From Mesorhizobium jarvisii (GTDB lineage: Bacteria; Pseudomonadota; Alphaproteobacteria; Rhizobiales; Rhizobiaceae), in NCBI RefSeq assembly GCF_003601985.1, contig NZ_QZXA01000003.1, forward strand, positions 124,001 to 188,000: 64,000 bases of DNA. The letters are read 5' to 3'. The notes below the pieces were generated by a model. The model ran no database searches and had not been told where the DNA came from. It saw only the letters and a list, made by a program, of their open reading frames with translations. Positions within the stretch are counted from its first letter, which is position 1. Each line of letters begins with the position of its first letter. Below are positions 1 to 7,943 of the stretch, one piece after another. A program made the translations under genes and the position numbers.

Positions 1-690
1 GGCAACACCGTCGACCGGCAGGGCCGGCTGGTGACCTGCGAGCATTCGGGCCGCCGCGTCAGCCGCACCGAGCATGACGGCTCGGTCACCACCATTGCCG
101 CCAAATGGAAGGGCAAGCGGCTGAACTCACCCAACGACGTGGTGGTGAAGTCCGACGGCTCGATCTGGTTCACCGACCCGACCTACGGCATCGACACCGA
201 CTATGAGGGCGACAAGGCCGAGAGCGAGATCGGCGCCTGCTACGTCTACCGGGTCGATCCCGACAGCGGCGAGATCGAGGCCGTCATCACCGACATGGTG
301 CGGCCCAACGGGCTCGCCTTCTCGCTCGACGAAAGCCTGCTCTATGTCGTCGACACCGGCCGTACGCACGGCGCTGAGAACCCGGCGCATATGCGGGTGT
401 TCAACGTCGGCAAGCACGGCAAGAAGGTGTCGGGTGGCAAGGTCTTCGCCGACTGCACCGCCGGCCTGTTCGACGGCTTCCGGCTCGACGCCGACGGACG
501 CATCTGGACCAGCGCTGCCGACGGCATCCACTGCTACGATCCGGACGGCACGCTGATCGGCAAGGTCAAGGTGCCGGAGGTGACCGCCAATTGCGTGTTC
601 GGCGGCGCCAAGCTGAACTGCCTCTACATCGCCGGCACCACCTCGCTCTATTCGGTGCGGCTGATGGTGAACGGGGCCAAGACTTTTTGA
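1..690 (+). CDS. SMP-30/gluconolactonase-like protein, 5' end missing
   Basis: The frame is already open at base 1, so the gene starts upstream of the window and about 229 residues remain. Recognisable SMP-30/gluconolactonase/LRE-like propeller segments are GNTVDRQGRLVTCEH at the left edge, then NSPNDVVVKSDGSIWFTDP and VRPNGLAFSLDE. In this family the Asn and Asp of such segments bind the divalent metal used to hydrolyse sugar lactones. The C-terminus (CLYIAGTTSLYSVRL) matches the usual last blade, so the 3' end is complete. The substrate cannot be told from sequence; a cytosolic lactonase of sugar catabolism is the family-level expectation. Confidence 0.88.
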   Translation, partial: GNTVDRQGRLVTCEHSGRRVSRTEHDGSVTTIAAKWKGKRLNSPNDVVVKSDGSIWFTDPTYGIDTDYEGDKAESEIGACYVYRVDPDSGEIEAVITDMVRPNGLAFSLDESLLYVVDTGRTHGAENPAHMRVFNVGKHGKKVSGGKVFADCTAGLFDGFRLDADGRIWTSAADGIHCYDPDGTLIGKVKVPEVTANCVFGGAKLNCLYIAGTTSLYSVRLMVNGAKTF

Positions 691-852
691 GGCTGCTCGA
701 CACGCTTCTCTGGCGGGTTTTGATGGCGTTGCTGCGCATACCCGTGGCGCCAGTTGCGCCTCGGCTGCCGGAGCTGCCGCCATTCAGTTCTCCGGAAAGG
801 ATCTCGAAGCAGTCTCTTGCCGGAATCAGACACAATTCAAGGGGAGAGCGTC

Positions 853-1059
853 ATGCCATTCGTCAACATCCGCATCGTCAAGGAAGTGATCGCCGCCGAT
901 CCGGCAGGCAAGAAGGCTGACATCGCCAAGAAAGTCACGGCGGCCATCATGGACGCCACCGGACTTGGCAATGACGATGTCTGGGTGGTTTTCGAGGAGG
1001 TCAATGCCCGCGACTGGTATGTCGGCAGGACCGACGTCGAGACGCTGCGGAAGGGGTAG
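853..1059 (+). CDS. 4-oxalocrotonate tautomerase family protein
   Basis: A 68-residue protein beginning MPFVNIRI. After removal of Met the exposed Pro is the general base of the 4-OT tautomerase family, and the length is typical of the single-domain members that assemble as oligomers. The ATG at 853 was chosen over an upstream in-frame ATG because it directly exposes this proline and has a purine-rich AAGGGGAGAG ribosome site just before it. WVVFEEVNARDWYVG near the C-terminus is also family-like. The natural substrate is unknown. It lies alone downstream of the SMP-30-like gene, 162 bases away. Confidence 0.85.
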   Translation: MPFVNIRIVKEVIAADPAGKKADIAKKVTAAIMDATGLGNDDVWVVFEEVNARDWYVGRTDVETLRKG

Positions 1060-1092
1060 GGTGGCGACGCTCGACTGCGGGTGCACCTTTCC

Positions 1093-1275
1093 TTCGTCAT
1101 CCTCGGGCTTGACCCGAGGATCCATGCCGTGACTTCCGACTCGGAGTGCTGCGGTGCAGAATTCTGTAAGCATTGCAGCGCCTTAGTGTAACGGCATGGA
1201 TTCCTTGGGCTGCTGAGCAGCTCCAGGGGTCTGCGCCGCGTCGCTGCGCTCCTTGCTCCGCCCTAGAATGACGAA
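1093..1275. repeat. Rhizobial intergenic palindromic element (RIME-like)
   Basis: The ends are imperfect inverted repeats: TTCGTCATCCTCGGGC at 1093-1108 against GCCCTAGAATGACGAA at 1260-1275 (14 of 16 paired). A second nested pair lies inside: ATCCATGCCGTGAC at 1120-1133 and GTAACGGCATGGAT at 1188-1201. A small hairpin CTCGGGC/GACCCGAG sits at the left end. This nested architecture resembles the short non-coding mosaic repeats scattered between genes in Rhizobiales. It separates the tautomerase gene from a convergent gene, so it could also act as a transcription end. Confidence 0.6.
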
Positions 1276-1299
1276 GTCGTATGGTTGGCCGCCAACAGA

Positions 1300-1830
1300 T
1301 CAGCGCGAGCGGATAAACTCCGCGAAGGCCGTGAGCCCATTGCGCATTGCCAGCACGCTCACCGGTTCCGCCAGGATGCCATCCACCTCCGGCGGCTTCT
1401 TCCCCAGCAATGCAACCTCGATCCCGCCCTCACAAAGCGCGAAGGACATCGTCCGCATGACCTCGGCCAAAGCGGCGCGGGCGAACAGCGAGCGCTGCGA
1501 GGCGTGGGCCAGCATGGCGGGCTTGGCGATGGCGGCGTCGCGCGAGACCAGCCAGTCGAGCGCGTTCTTCAGCCCGCCAGGCACGCCATGGGCATATTCG
1601 GGACAGGAGACGATGATGCCGTCGGCGCCGGTGACGGCGTCGATCAGCTCGGCCGCTTCGCGCGGCGTGCGCTCGCCCTCGTCATCGGGATTGAAGATCG
1701 GCAGACGGCCGAGCCCGCCATAGATGGTGACGCGGCAGCCCGCCGGCGCGTTGCTCGCCAGTGCCGCGACCAGGGCGGAATTGGTGGAGGCGGCCCGCAA
1801 GCTGCCGGAGATGGCGAGAAGGTTCAGCAC
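1300..1830 (-). CDS. NADPH-dependent FMN reductase family protein
   Basis: A 176-residue flavodoxin-like protein. The N-terminal AISGSLRAASTNSALVAAL is the phosphate-binding loop of the NADPH-dependent FMN reductase family (ArsH, chromate and quinone reductase relatives), and CPEYAHGVPGGLKNALDWL is the conserved flavin-contact segment around residues 76-94. The family transfers electrons from NAD(P)H to FMN and on to quinones, azo dyes or metals; the substrate here is unknown. It starts 21 bases after the stop of the PPOX-type flavoprotein on the same strand, so the two flavin proteins are probably co-transcribed. Confidence 0.87.
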   Translation of the reverse strand: MLNLLAISGSLRAASTNSALVAALASNAPAGCRVTIYGGLGRLPIFNPDDEGERTPREAAELIDAVTGADGIIVSCPEYAHGVPGGLKNALDWLVSRDAAIAKPAMLAHASQRSLFARAALAEVMRTMSFALCEGGIEVALLGKKPPEVDGILAEPVSVLAMRNGLTAFAEFIRSR

Positions 1831-1851
1831 AGCGTGGGATCGGTCCGGCGC

Positions 1852-2472
1852 CTACCACATCGTCTGCTTGTATTCTTCGTCGAGCCAGCGGTCCGTCGCC
1901 TCGGCCGAATCGGCGACCACCAGCTGGTCGCGCAGGATCTGGCCGAGCGTCGGCAGCGTCGCGCGGTCGTACCAGGTGTCGGGCTTCCACAGATCAGAGC
2001 GCATGAAGGCCTTGGCGCAATGCATGTAGGCCGCCTTGACCGTGACCACGATGACGCTTTGCGGCTCCTTGCCGTCGACGGCGAGGCGCTTGCGCAAACC
2101 GGCGTCGACGGTGATGCGGGCATCGCCATTGACGCGCAGCGTCTCGTTCATGCCGGGGATGAGGAAGAGCAGCCCGACCGAGGGATTGCGCAGTATATTC
2201 TCCAGCGTGTCCAGCCGGTTGTTGCCGGGCCGGTCGGGGATGGCGATGGTCCTGTCGTCGAGAATGGCGGCGAAGCCGGGCTTGTCGCCCTTCGGCGTCA
2301 CGTCGGCATTGCCGGCACCATCGGACGAGCCGATCAGCACGAAGGGGCTCTTGCCGATGAAGGAGCGGCAATGGCCGTCGAGCGCCTTGAGCTCCTTGCG
2401 AATGGAACCGTCGGTCGGCCGTGGCGTCTTGTAGATCGTCCGCAATTCTTCGTGCGTGGTGACGAATTCCAT
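1852..2472 (-). CDS. PPOX-type FMN-binding flavoprotein
   Basis: A 206-residue pyridoxamine 5'-phosphate-oxidase-like split-barrel protein. The core FVLIGSSDGAGNADVTPKGD, ILDDRTIAIPDRPGNNRLD and VGLLFLIPGMNETLRVNG segments match the MSMEG_1061-type subfamily of FMN-dependent PPOX proteins. A longer frame begins at 2523, but the ATG at 2472 is preceded by CTGAGGAGAGGGCC, a strong ribosome site, so I chose that start. Family members bind FMN or F420 and reduce small molecules; true PdxH activity is unlikely because the PdxH C-terminal signature is absent. It is followed after 21 bases by the FMN reductase gene. Confidence 0.85.
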   Translation of the reverse strand: MEFVTTHEELRTIYKTPRPTDGSIRKELKALDGHCRSFIGKSPFVLIGSSDGAGNADVTPKGDKPGFAAILDDRTIAIPDRPGNNRLDTLENILRNPSVGLLFLIPGMNETLRVNGDARITVDAGLRKRLAVDGKEPQSVIVVTVKAAYMHCAKAFMRSDLWKPDTWYDRATLPTLGQILRDQLVVADSAEATDRWLDEEYKQTMW

Positions 2473-2541
2473 GGCCCTCTCCTCAGTTGTTTGGACGCAA
2501 TTCCGGACGGAAAACCGCTTCACACTCTTCCTGGAATTGCT

Positions 2542-3216
2542 CTACTTGCCGGCCTTTTCTTCCCCGCTTGCCTTGTCGTCCAGCGAATGGCGCAGGATCA
2601 GCGGCATCTGGCTGAAGGTGAACAGAAGCGTGATCGGCATGATGCCCCAGACCTTGAAGGTAACCCAGGCATCGGTGGAAAAATTGCGCCACACCACTTC
2701 ATTGACGATGGCCAGGAACAGGAAGAACAGGCCCCAGCGGAAGGTGAGCTTGCGCCAGCCTTCGGCATCGAGCTTGAAGGCAGAATCGAAGACATAGCCG
2801 AGCAGCGACCTGCCGAAGTAGAGGCCGCCGAGCAGCACGCCGCCGAACAGCGTGTTGACGATGGTCGGCTTCATCTTGATGAAGATGTCATCCTGCAGAT
2901 AGAGCGTCAGCGCGCCGAAGATGAAGACGACGACGCCCGACACCATCGGCATGATCGGCAGCGTGCGCGTCAGCAGCCACGAGGCGATCAGCGCGATTGC
3001 CGTTGCGGCCATGAACAGGCCGGTGGCGACGAAGATCGGGCCGCCGAATTCGCCCAGAACAGGGAATTTCTGCACCAGCCACTCGCCGCGCGCATTGGCG
3101 AAGAAGAACACCAGCAGCGGCCCAAGCTCCAGCACCAGCTTGAGCACGGGATTGACGCCTTCCTTCTTCTCTTTCTGCGGGTCGGACGGATCGCGTTCGA
3201 GAATGGGTGGGTTCAT
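2542..3216 (-). CDS. ispZ: Inner membrane septation protein IspZ/YciB
   Basis: A 224-residue polytopic protein with five or six hydrophobic segments. [20 protein letters not shown] at the start of the first membrane segment and [20 protein letters not shown] near the C-terminus are characteristic of the YciB/IspZ septation A family, which affects cell envelope synthesis and division. The start at 3216 has AAGGAAG upstream. It sits 45 bases after ftsY on the same strand, the arrangement commonly seen in rhizobia, so it is probably the distal gene of the dapF-mtaB-ftsY-ispZ run. Confidence 0.93.
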   Translation of the reverse strand: MNPPILERDPSDPQKEKKEGVNPVLKLVLELGPLLVFFFANARGEWLVQKFPVLGEFGGPIFVATGLFMAATAIALIASWLLTRTLPIMPMVSGVVVFIFGALTLYLQDDIFIKMKPTIVNTLFGGVLLGGLYFGRSLLGYVFDSAFKLDAEGWRKLTFRWGLFFLFLAIVNEVVWRNFSTDAWVTFKVWGIMPITLLFTFSQMPLILRHSLDDKASGEEKAGK

Positions 3217-3261
3217 GATCTTCCTTCTTACGCACGATCCCGTTGAAAAGGGATCATGCCG

Positions 3262-5301
3262 TTACGCCACTCCAGCGATCGCCCTGGCGAATTCGCTCGC
3301 GGAGAAAGGTTCGAGGTCGTCGACCTGTTCGCCGACGCCGATGAAATAGACCGGCAATTTGTGCTTTGCCGCGATCGCCACCAGAATACCGCCGCGCGCC
3401 GTGCCGTCCAGCTTGGTCATCACCAGGCCGTTGACGCCGGCGATGTTGCGGAAGATCTCGACCTGGTTGAGCGCGTTCTGGCCGGTGGTGGCGTCGACCG
3501 TCTGCAGCACGGTGTGTGGCGCTTCCGGGTCGAGCTTGCCGAGCACGCGCACGATCTTCTCGAGCTCGGCCATCAGTTCAGTCTTGTTCTGCAGGCGTCC
3601 GGCGGTGTCGATGATCAGCACGTCGGAGCCGGCTTCCTTGGCCCTCTCGAAGGCGTCATAGGCGAGGCCGGCGGCATCGGCGCCGAGCTTGGAGGCGATG
3701 ACGGGCGATTTCGTCCGTTCACCCCAGATCTTCAGCTGTTCGATCGCGGCGGCGCGGAAGGTGTCGCCGGCGGCGAGCATCACCGATAGGCCGCCATCGG
3801 TCAGTTTTGCCGCCAGCTTGCCGATGGTGGTGGTCTTGCCGGTGCCGTTGACGCCGACCACCAGAATGACATGCGGCTTGTGCGAGAGGTCGAGTTCCAG
3901 CGGCATGGCGACAGGGGTCAGCACCTTCTCCACCTCGGCCGCCATGATGGCGCGCACTTCGGTGTCGGAGACATCCTTGCCGTAGCGGCTGGAAGCCAGC
4001 GCATCGGTAACGCGCAGCGCCGTCTCCATGCCGAGATCGGCGCGGATCAGCACGTCTTCCAGGTCCTGCAGCGTGTCCTCGTCCAGCTTGCGCCTGGTGA
4101 AGACGCCGGCAATGTTGCCGGTGAGCTCGCGCGAGGAACGGGCAAGCCCGTCCCGCATGCGCTGGAACCAGGAGCGCCGCGGCGCCGGCTCCGGCGCCTT
4201 CACCGGCTCGGCCTTCTGCTCGACCTTCTTGGCGACGGTCACCTTGCCGGGAGCGGGTTTCGGTTCCGGCTTCGGCTGTGGGACGGGCTGCGGCTCGGGC
4301 GCGATCTCGGCAAGGACGGGCTGCGTCTCGATTGGTGCCGGCTGACGAATGGGAGGCGCGATTTCCGCCGCCGGGGCCTGAGGCGCGGCAGTCGCTGGCG
4401 CGAGTTCGGCAGCAGGTGCCAAATCTTGCGTGCGCTCGCGCTGCCCCTCACCCTTACCCTCTCCCCGTGAAGTACGGGGAGAGGGGGGCGTCGGCGTCGA
4501 GGCTTCTTCTTCAATGTTTGCGAGAGAAGGCGTGGCGTCACTGGCAGCTTCCTTCTCCCCGTCTCTATACGGGGAGAAGGTGCCGGCAGGCGGATGAGGG
4601 GCGGCGCCAGCTTCTAAAGTCGGCTGTGCGGACGGGGCCGCCGGTGGAGGCACCTCGATCGGTGCTGGTGTCTCGACCGGGATCTCCGCAGGCGGCGCTG
4701 GCACTTCGATCGGTGCCGGTTCGGGCTGCTTTTCCGGGCGCGGCGGCACAATCTCCGGCTCCGCAGGCGCCGGAGCGGGGACTTCTTGCGGCTGCGGCTC
4801 GGGAGCGGGCTCCGGAGCGGCGGGGGGAAGTGGAATTTCCTCGGGCGCCGGCGGCTCAGGCGCGGGTGCGGGTTCCTCTTGCGGCGCGGGCTGCGGCAGG
4901 GGTTCCGGCTCAGCGGGAATCGCCGGCTCCGGCGTGGCCGGGATGGTCGGAGCGGGCTCGGGTGCCGGCTCCTCGACAGGCGACGGCTGAGGCGCGTCCT
5001 TTACCTCCCCCTCGATGGGGGAGGTCCCAAGCGCAGCTTGGGGGTGGGGGTGATCGGCGCTGGCGTCGGCGCTGTCACCCCTCCCCGCTACTTCGTGGAG
5101 ACCCTCCCCATCGACGGGAGGGTGGGGCGCCGGTTCCAGTTCCTCGCGCTTCAGAAATTCCGGAACGACCTGTTCGGCAGCCGGCTTCAGCGCATCGAGC
5201 TGGTCCCATTTGATCGGGGGCAGAGGGGCGGTCTCGTCGACGCGCTCCTCGACAACCTCTTTCTTGCCGAACGAAAATATCTTCTTGAAAAAACCAGCCA
5301 T
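3262..5301 (-). CDS. ftsY: Signal recognition particle receptor FtsY, with unusually long N-terminal linker
   Basis: A 679-residue SRP receptor GTPase that docks ribosome-SRP complexes at the inner membrane. The C-terminal NG domain (about 375-679) is intact: four-helix N domain, P-loop GVNGTGKT at 483-490, DTAGR at 565-569, TKLDG at 629-633 and closing GVGEQVDDLEPF. Residues 1-20 (MAGFFKKIFSFGKKE) form the usual basic amphipathic membrane-targeting start. Residues about 50-370 are a Pro/Ala/Glu-rich linker. Embedded in it, in frame, are three palindromic DNA repeats (residues about 59-101, 234-252 and 272-288), which account for the odd non-PAPE peptide tracts. It starts 12 bases after mtaB. 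Confidence 0.97.
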   Translation of the reverse strand: MAGFFKKIFSFGKKEVVEERVDETAPLPPIKWDQLDALKPAAEQVVPEFLKREELEPAPHPPVDGEGLHEVAGRGDSADASADHPHPQAALGTSPIEGEVKDAPQPSPVEEPAPEPAPTIPATPEPAIPAEPEPLPQPAPQEEPAPAPEPPAPEEIPLPPAAPEPAPEPQPQEVPAPAPAEPEIVPPRPEKQPEPAPIEVPAPPAEIPVETPAPIEVPPPAAPSAQPTLEAGAAPHPPAGTFSPYRDGEKEAASDATPSLANIEEEASTPTPPSPRTSRGEGKGEGQRERTQDLAPAAELAPATAAPQAPAAEIAPPIRQPAPIETQPVLAEIAPEPQPVPQPKPEPKPAPGKVTVAKKVEQKAEPVKAPEPAPRRSWFQRMRDGLARSSRELTGNIAGVFTRRKLDEDTLQDLEDVLIRADLGMETALRVTDALASSRYGKDVSDTEVRAIMAAEVEKVLTPVAMPLELDLSHKPHVILVVGVNGTGKTTTIGKLAAKLTDGGLSVMLAAGDTFRAAAIEQLKIWGERTKSPVIASKLGADAAGLAYDAFERAKEAGSDVLIIDTAGRLQNKTELMAELEKIVRVLGKLDPEAPHTVLQTVDATTGQNALNQVEIFRNIAGVNGLVMTKLDGTARGGILVAIAAKHKLPVYFIGVGEQVDDLEPFSASEFARAIAGVA
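4440..4487. repeat. Palindromic repeat inside ftsY (third insert)
   Basis: CCCTCTCCCCGT at 4457-4468 and ACGGGGAGAGGG at 4474-4485 are perfect 12-base arms around a 5-base loop, preceded by GCCCCTCACCCTTA, the flank commonly attached to this class of rhizobial intergenic repeat. Here it lies in the ftsY reading frame and is translated as part of TPPSPRTSRGEGKGEGQ without breaking the frame. Confidence 0.75.
4551..4602. repeat. Palindromic repeat inside ftsY (second insert)
   Basis: CCTTCTCCCC at 4551-4560 and GGGGAGAAGG at 4571-4580 form perfect 10-base arms, followed by TGCCGGCAGGCGGATGAGGG. The same layout (TTTCTCCCCG, loop, CGGGGAGAAA, TGCCCGGCAGGCCAATGAGG) occurs between genes at 57407-57454, so this is the same repeat family placed in coding sequence. 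It is read in frame as PHPPAGTFSPYRDGEKEA in FtsY. Confidence 0.78.
5003..5127. repeat. Composite palindromic repeat inside ftsY (first insert)
   Basis: Adjacent hairpins occur: ACCTCCCC/GGGGAGGT with loop CTCGATG at 5003-5025, CCCAAGC/GCTTGGG at 5026-5042, then GGGGGTGA near 5045-5052 facing TCACCCC near 5075, and CCTCCC/GGGAGG around 5103-5122. This matches the style of rhizobial intergenic mosaic repeats. It is translated in frame within FtsY residues about 59-101 (including LHEVAGRGDSADASADHPHP), a tract unlike the surrounding PAPE-rich linker. Confidence 0.72.
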
Positions 5302-5313
5302 GCTTTGCGTTTC

Positions 5314-6654
5314 TCAGGCGGCGCGTGCGGCAAGCGGCACTGCGTTGAGCCGGGCGCCATCGTGGCCAGTAATTGTCGCTTCGACGATCTCGCCCGGCGC
5401 GCCGGTGCCGAGTGCGGCGAGGGTAAATCCTTCGGTGCGGCCGAGGCCATCGCGCTCGATCAGGATCGACTGACGGGTTCCAGGCAGCGAGGACAGATGG
5501 CGCCGATAGGCGGCTTCGCCGGCGGCGCGCAAACGGGCGGCACGCTGCTTGACCAGTTCGCGGCGGACCTGCGGCATGCGCGCGGCGGGCGTGCCCTCGC
5601 GCGGTGAAAACGGGAAGACATGGAGATGGGTCAGGCCACATTCCTCGACGATTCTTATCGAGTTCTCGAACATGGCGTCGGTCTCGGTCGGGAAGCCGGC
5701 GATGATGTCGGCGCCGAAGACGATCGCAGGGCGCAATTTGCGCACATCCTCGCAGAAACGGATCGACTGGTCGCGCAGATGCCTTCGCTTCATGCGCTTC
5801 AGGATCATGTCGTCGCCGGACTGCAGCGACAGATGCAGATGCGGCATCAGCCTGGGTTCGGTGGCGATGGCATCGAGCAAATCGTCGTCGGCCTCGATGG
5901 AATCGATCGAGGATAGCCGCAGGCGCTTCACGTCGGGCACCCGCTTCAAAATGGTCTTCACCAGTTTGCCGAGCTTGGGCGCCCCCGGCAGATCGGCGCC
6001 GAAACTGGTCATGTCGACGCCGGTCAGCACGATCTCGGCATAACCATTGCCGGCGAGACGCTTGACCTGCTCGACCACGGCGCCCATCGGCACCGAGCGG
6101 GAATTGCCGCGGCCATAGGGAATGATGCAGAAGGTGCAGCGATGGTCGCAGCCATTCTGCACCTGGACGAAAGCGCGGGCGCGGCCTTCTATGGCATCGA
6201 CCATGTGGCCGGCGGTCTCGCGCACCGAGAAGATGTCGTTGACGCGGGCCTTCTCGGTGTCGTTGACGCCGAAATCCGGCAGCGCGCGGTACGAGTTTGC
6301 CTTCAGCTTCTCTTCATTGCCAAGCACGAGATCGACCTCGTCCATGGCGGCGAATTTTTCAGGCTCGGTCTGCGCGGCGCAGCCGGTGACGATGATACGC
6401 GCCTGCGGATTGTCGCGGCGCGCCTTGCGGATCGCCTGTTTGGCCTGGCGGACCGCCTCGCCGGTGACGGCGCAGGTGTTGAAGATCACCGCGCCGCCTT
6501 GCAGCGTGCCGAGACCGGCGCTTTCGGCCTCGCGCCGCATCACTTCGGATTCATAGGTGTTCAGCCGGCAGCCGAAGGTCACCACGTCAATGCGGCTGGG
6601 GGCCTCGGAAAGGGAGCCGTCGAAATCCGGGCTCCTGGACAGAGCAACCGACAT
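5314..6654 (-). CDS. mtaB: tRNA N6-threonylcarbamoyladenosine methylthiotransferase MtaB
   Basis: A 446-residue radical-SAM methylthiotransferase that adds a methylthio group to t6A37 of ANN-decoding tRNAs. The N-terminal UPF0004 domain begins VVTFGCRLNTYESEVM, with further cluster cysteines in IFNTCAVTGEA and VTGCAAQ. The radical-SAM motif is CDHRCTFCIIPYGRG. A TRAM-like tail ends the protein. The frame is open further upstream, but the ATG at 6654 shares its A with the TGA of dapF (TGATG), which indicates translational coupling. MtaB rather than MiaB is chosen because of the CRLN motif and the rhizobial dapF-mtaB-ftsY order. Confidence 0.93.
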   Translation of the reverse strand: MSVALSRSPDFDGSLSEAPSRIDVVTFGCRLNTYESEVMRREAESAGLGTLQGGAVIFNTCAVTGEAVRQAKQAIRKARRDNPQARIIVTGCAAQTEPEKFAAMDEVDLVLGNEEKLKANSYRALPDFGVNDTEKARVNDIFSVRETAGHMVDAIEGRARAFVQVQNGCDHRCTFCIIPYGRGNSRSVPMGAVVEQVKRLAGNGYAEIVLTGVDMTSFGADLPGAPKLGKLVKTILKRVPDVKRLRLSSIDSIEADDDLLDAIATEPRLMPHLHLSLQSGDDMILKRMKRRHLRDQSIRFCEDVRKLRPAIVFGADIIAGFPTETDAMFENSIRIVEECGLTHLHVFPFSPREGTPAARMPQVRRELVKQRAARLRAAGEAAYRRHLSSLPGTRQSILIERDGLGRTEGFTLAALGTGAPGEIVEATITGHDGARLNAVPLAARAA

Positions 6655-7538
6655 CAGGCCGCGCTTTCGGTGTCGCGAGCCCAGGTGCCGGTCGAGGGAT
6701 CGAAGCTGCCGGAAAATTCCCACTCGGCGGCACCGGTCAGGATGACGTGGTCGTCCTCGCGCCATTCGACATGCAGCGTGCCACCGCCGGGGGTCAAAAG
6801 GCTGACGCTGCGGCCGGTGCGCCTGGTGCGGGCCGCGGCCACCACCGATGCGCAGGCGGCGGAGCCGCAGGCCTTGGTCAGGCCGGCGCCGCGTTCCCAG
6901 GTACGGATGATCATGCTCTCGGGTGAGGTCACCTCAGCAATGGTGATATTGGCGCGCTCGGGAAAGATCGGGTGGTTTTCGAGCAGCGGGCCGAAACGCT
7001 CGAGCTCATAGGACCAGACATCGCGGTCGACCCAGAAGATGGCGTGCGGGTTGCCCATCGAGACGGCGGAGGGCGAATGCAGCACCGGAGCGTCGATCGG
7101 GCCGATCTGCAATTCGATCATGCGGGTGTCGCGGAACTCCTCGGCGAGCGGAATTTCCTGCCAGCCGAAATGCGGCATGCCCATGTCGACCGAGATCGTG
7201 CCGTCGGCATGTTCCCTGGCGTTGAGAATGCCGGCGCGGGTCTCGAAGGTGAAGGTCTTCTGGCCGGTCTCGGCGGCGAGCGCCTGGACGACGCAGCGCA
7301 TGCCGTTGCCGCAGGCCTGCGCACTGGTGCCATCGGAATTCAGGATGTCGACATAGTAGGCGGTGCCCGGCGTCTTCGCATCATGGATCGCCATGATCTG
7401 GTCGAAGCGGGTCGCGGCATCGGCGTTCAGCGCAAGGGCCGCCGCCGCCGTCACCTGATCGGCACGGCCGCGCATATCGGCGACGATGATCTCGTTGCCG
7501 ATGCCGTTCATCTTGGCGAAAGGGGCAGTGCTTGCCAT
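6654..7538 (-). CDS. dapF: Diaminopimelate epimerase
   Basis: A 294-residue DapF that interconverts LL- and meso-diaminopimelate for lysine and peptidoglycan synthesis. The catalytic cysteine pair is visible: Cys76 in [10 protein letters not shown] and Cys224 in [12 protein letters not shown]. The N-terminal [13 protein letters not shown] and central [10 protein letters not shown] are also family signatures. It is the first gene of a tightly spaced run with mtaB (1-base overlap) and ftsY (12-base gap). The upstream side holds a small tandem hairpin array. Confidence 0.96.
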   Translation of the reverse strand: MASTAPFAKMNGIGNEIIVADMRGRADQVTAAAALALNADAATRFDQIMAIHDAKTPGTAYYVDILNSDGTSAQACGNGMRCVVQALAAETGQKTFTFETRAGILNAREHADGTISVDMGMPHFGWQEIPLAEEFRDTRMIELQIGPIDAPVLHSPSAVSMGNPHAIFWVDRDVWSYELERFGPLLENHPIFPERANITIAEVTSPESMIIRTWERGAGLTKACGSAACASVVAAARTRRTGRSVSLLTPGGGTLHVEWREDDHVILTGAAEWEFSGSFDPSTGTWARDTESAA

Positions 7539-7615
7539 TGCTCCGCGAAATTCCGTGTCCGTTTGGCGCTATATGGCGGAAACGGGCGGGAATTACCAGT
7601 GCGCAGGCGTGTTCC

Positions 7616-7704
7616 GTCACGGCGAAGACGCCGGACTGGTCACGGCGAAGACGCCGGACTTAGTCACGGCGAAGACGCCGGACTCAGGTCACCGCGAAGA
7701 TGCC
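7616..7704. repeat. Tandem array of three 22-base hairpin units plus a diverged fourth
   Basis: Three exact copies of a 22-base unit (GTCACGGCGAAGACGCCGGA plus CT) start at 7616, 7639 and 7663, separated by 1-2 bases. A fourth, diverged unit (GTCACCGCGAAGATGCC, from 7688) is the end of the DUF1328 coding region. On the minus strand each unit folds as CGGCG-TCTT-CGCCG, extended by GTC/GAC. The array fills most of the gap between the small gene and dapF. Confidence 0.85.
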
Positions 7705-7845
7705 CAGCACCACCAGCAGGAAGATGACGAGAACGATGCCGATGAGGATGCGCGCGCCGGTGGCCGCGGCTCCGGCCAGCGCCGGCATGCCGAGCAGGCT
7801 CGCCGCCGCGGCGACGATGAGCAGGATGATGATCCATTTGATCAT
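7684..7845 (-). CDS. Small DUF1328 (YtjA-type) membrane protein
   Basis: A 53-residue protein made of two hydrophobic helices: MIKWIIILLIVAAAASLLG, then a GAAATGAR turn, then ILIGIVLVIFLLVVLGIF. This is the pattern of the DUF1328/YtjA family of tiny inner membrane proteins of unknown function. The ATG at 7845 is preceded by GAGGCATTCCC; an upstream in-frame ATG at 7875 has no such site. Its last codons (GIFAVT) form the template-like fourth unit of the hairpin array immediately downstream. Confidence 0.85.
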   Translation of the reverse strand: MIKWIIILLIVAAAASLLGMPALAGAAATGARILIGIVLVIFLLVVLGIFAVT

Positions 7846-7943
7846 GGGAATGCCTCGCAAAACGACAGATTTCAAAACCGCATGAAAACGCTTCTGTCGC
7901 GCTTGGGTTCCCGCCGGCTGCGAGGCGATGTCAGTGGAAAAAC

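Noticed and set aside
1285..3246. A 653-codon plus-strand frame across three minus-strand genes
   Set aside because: It crosses two intergenic gaps of genes with clear families and ribosome sites on the other strand, and its translation has no recognisable fold.
7616..7704. Possible CRISPR-like array
   Set aside because: Units are separated by only 1-2 bases, so there are no spacers, and no cas genes are near.
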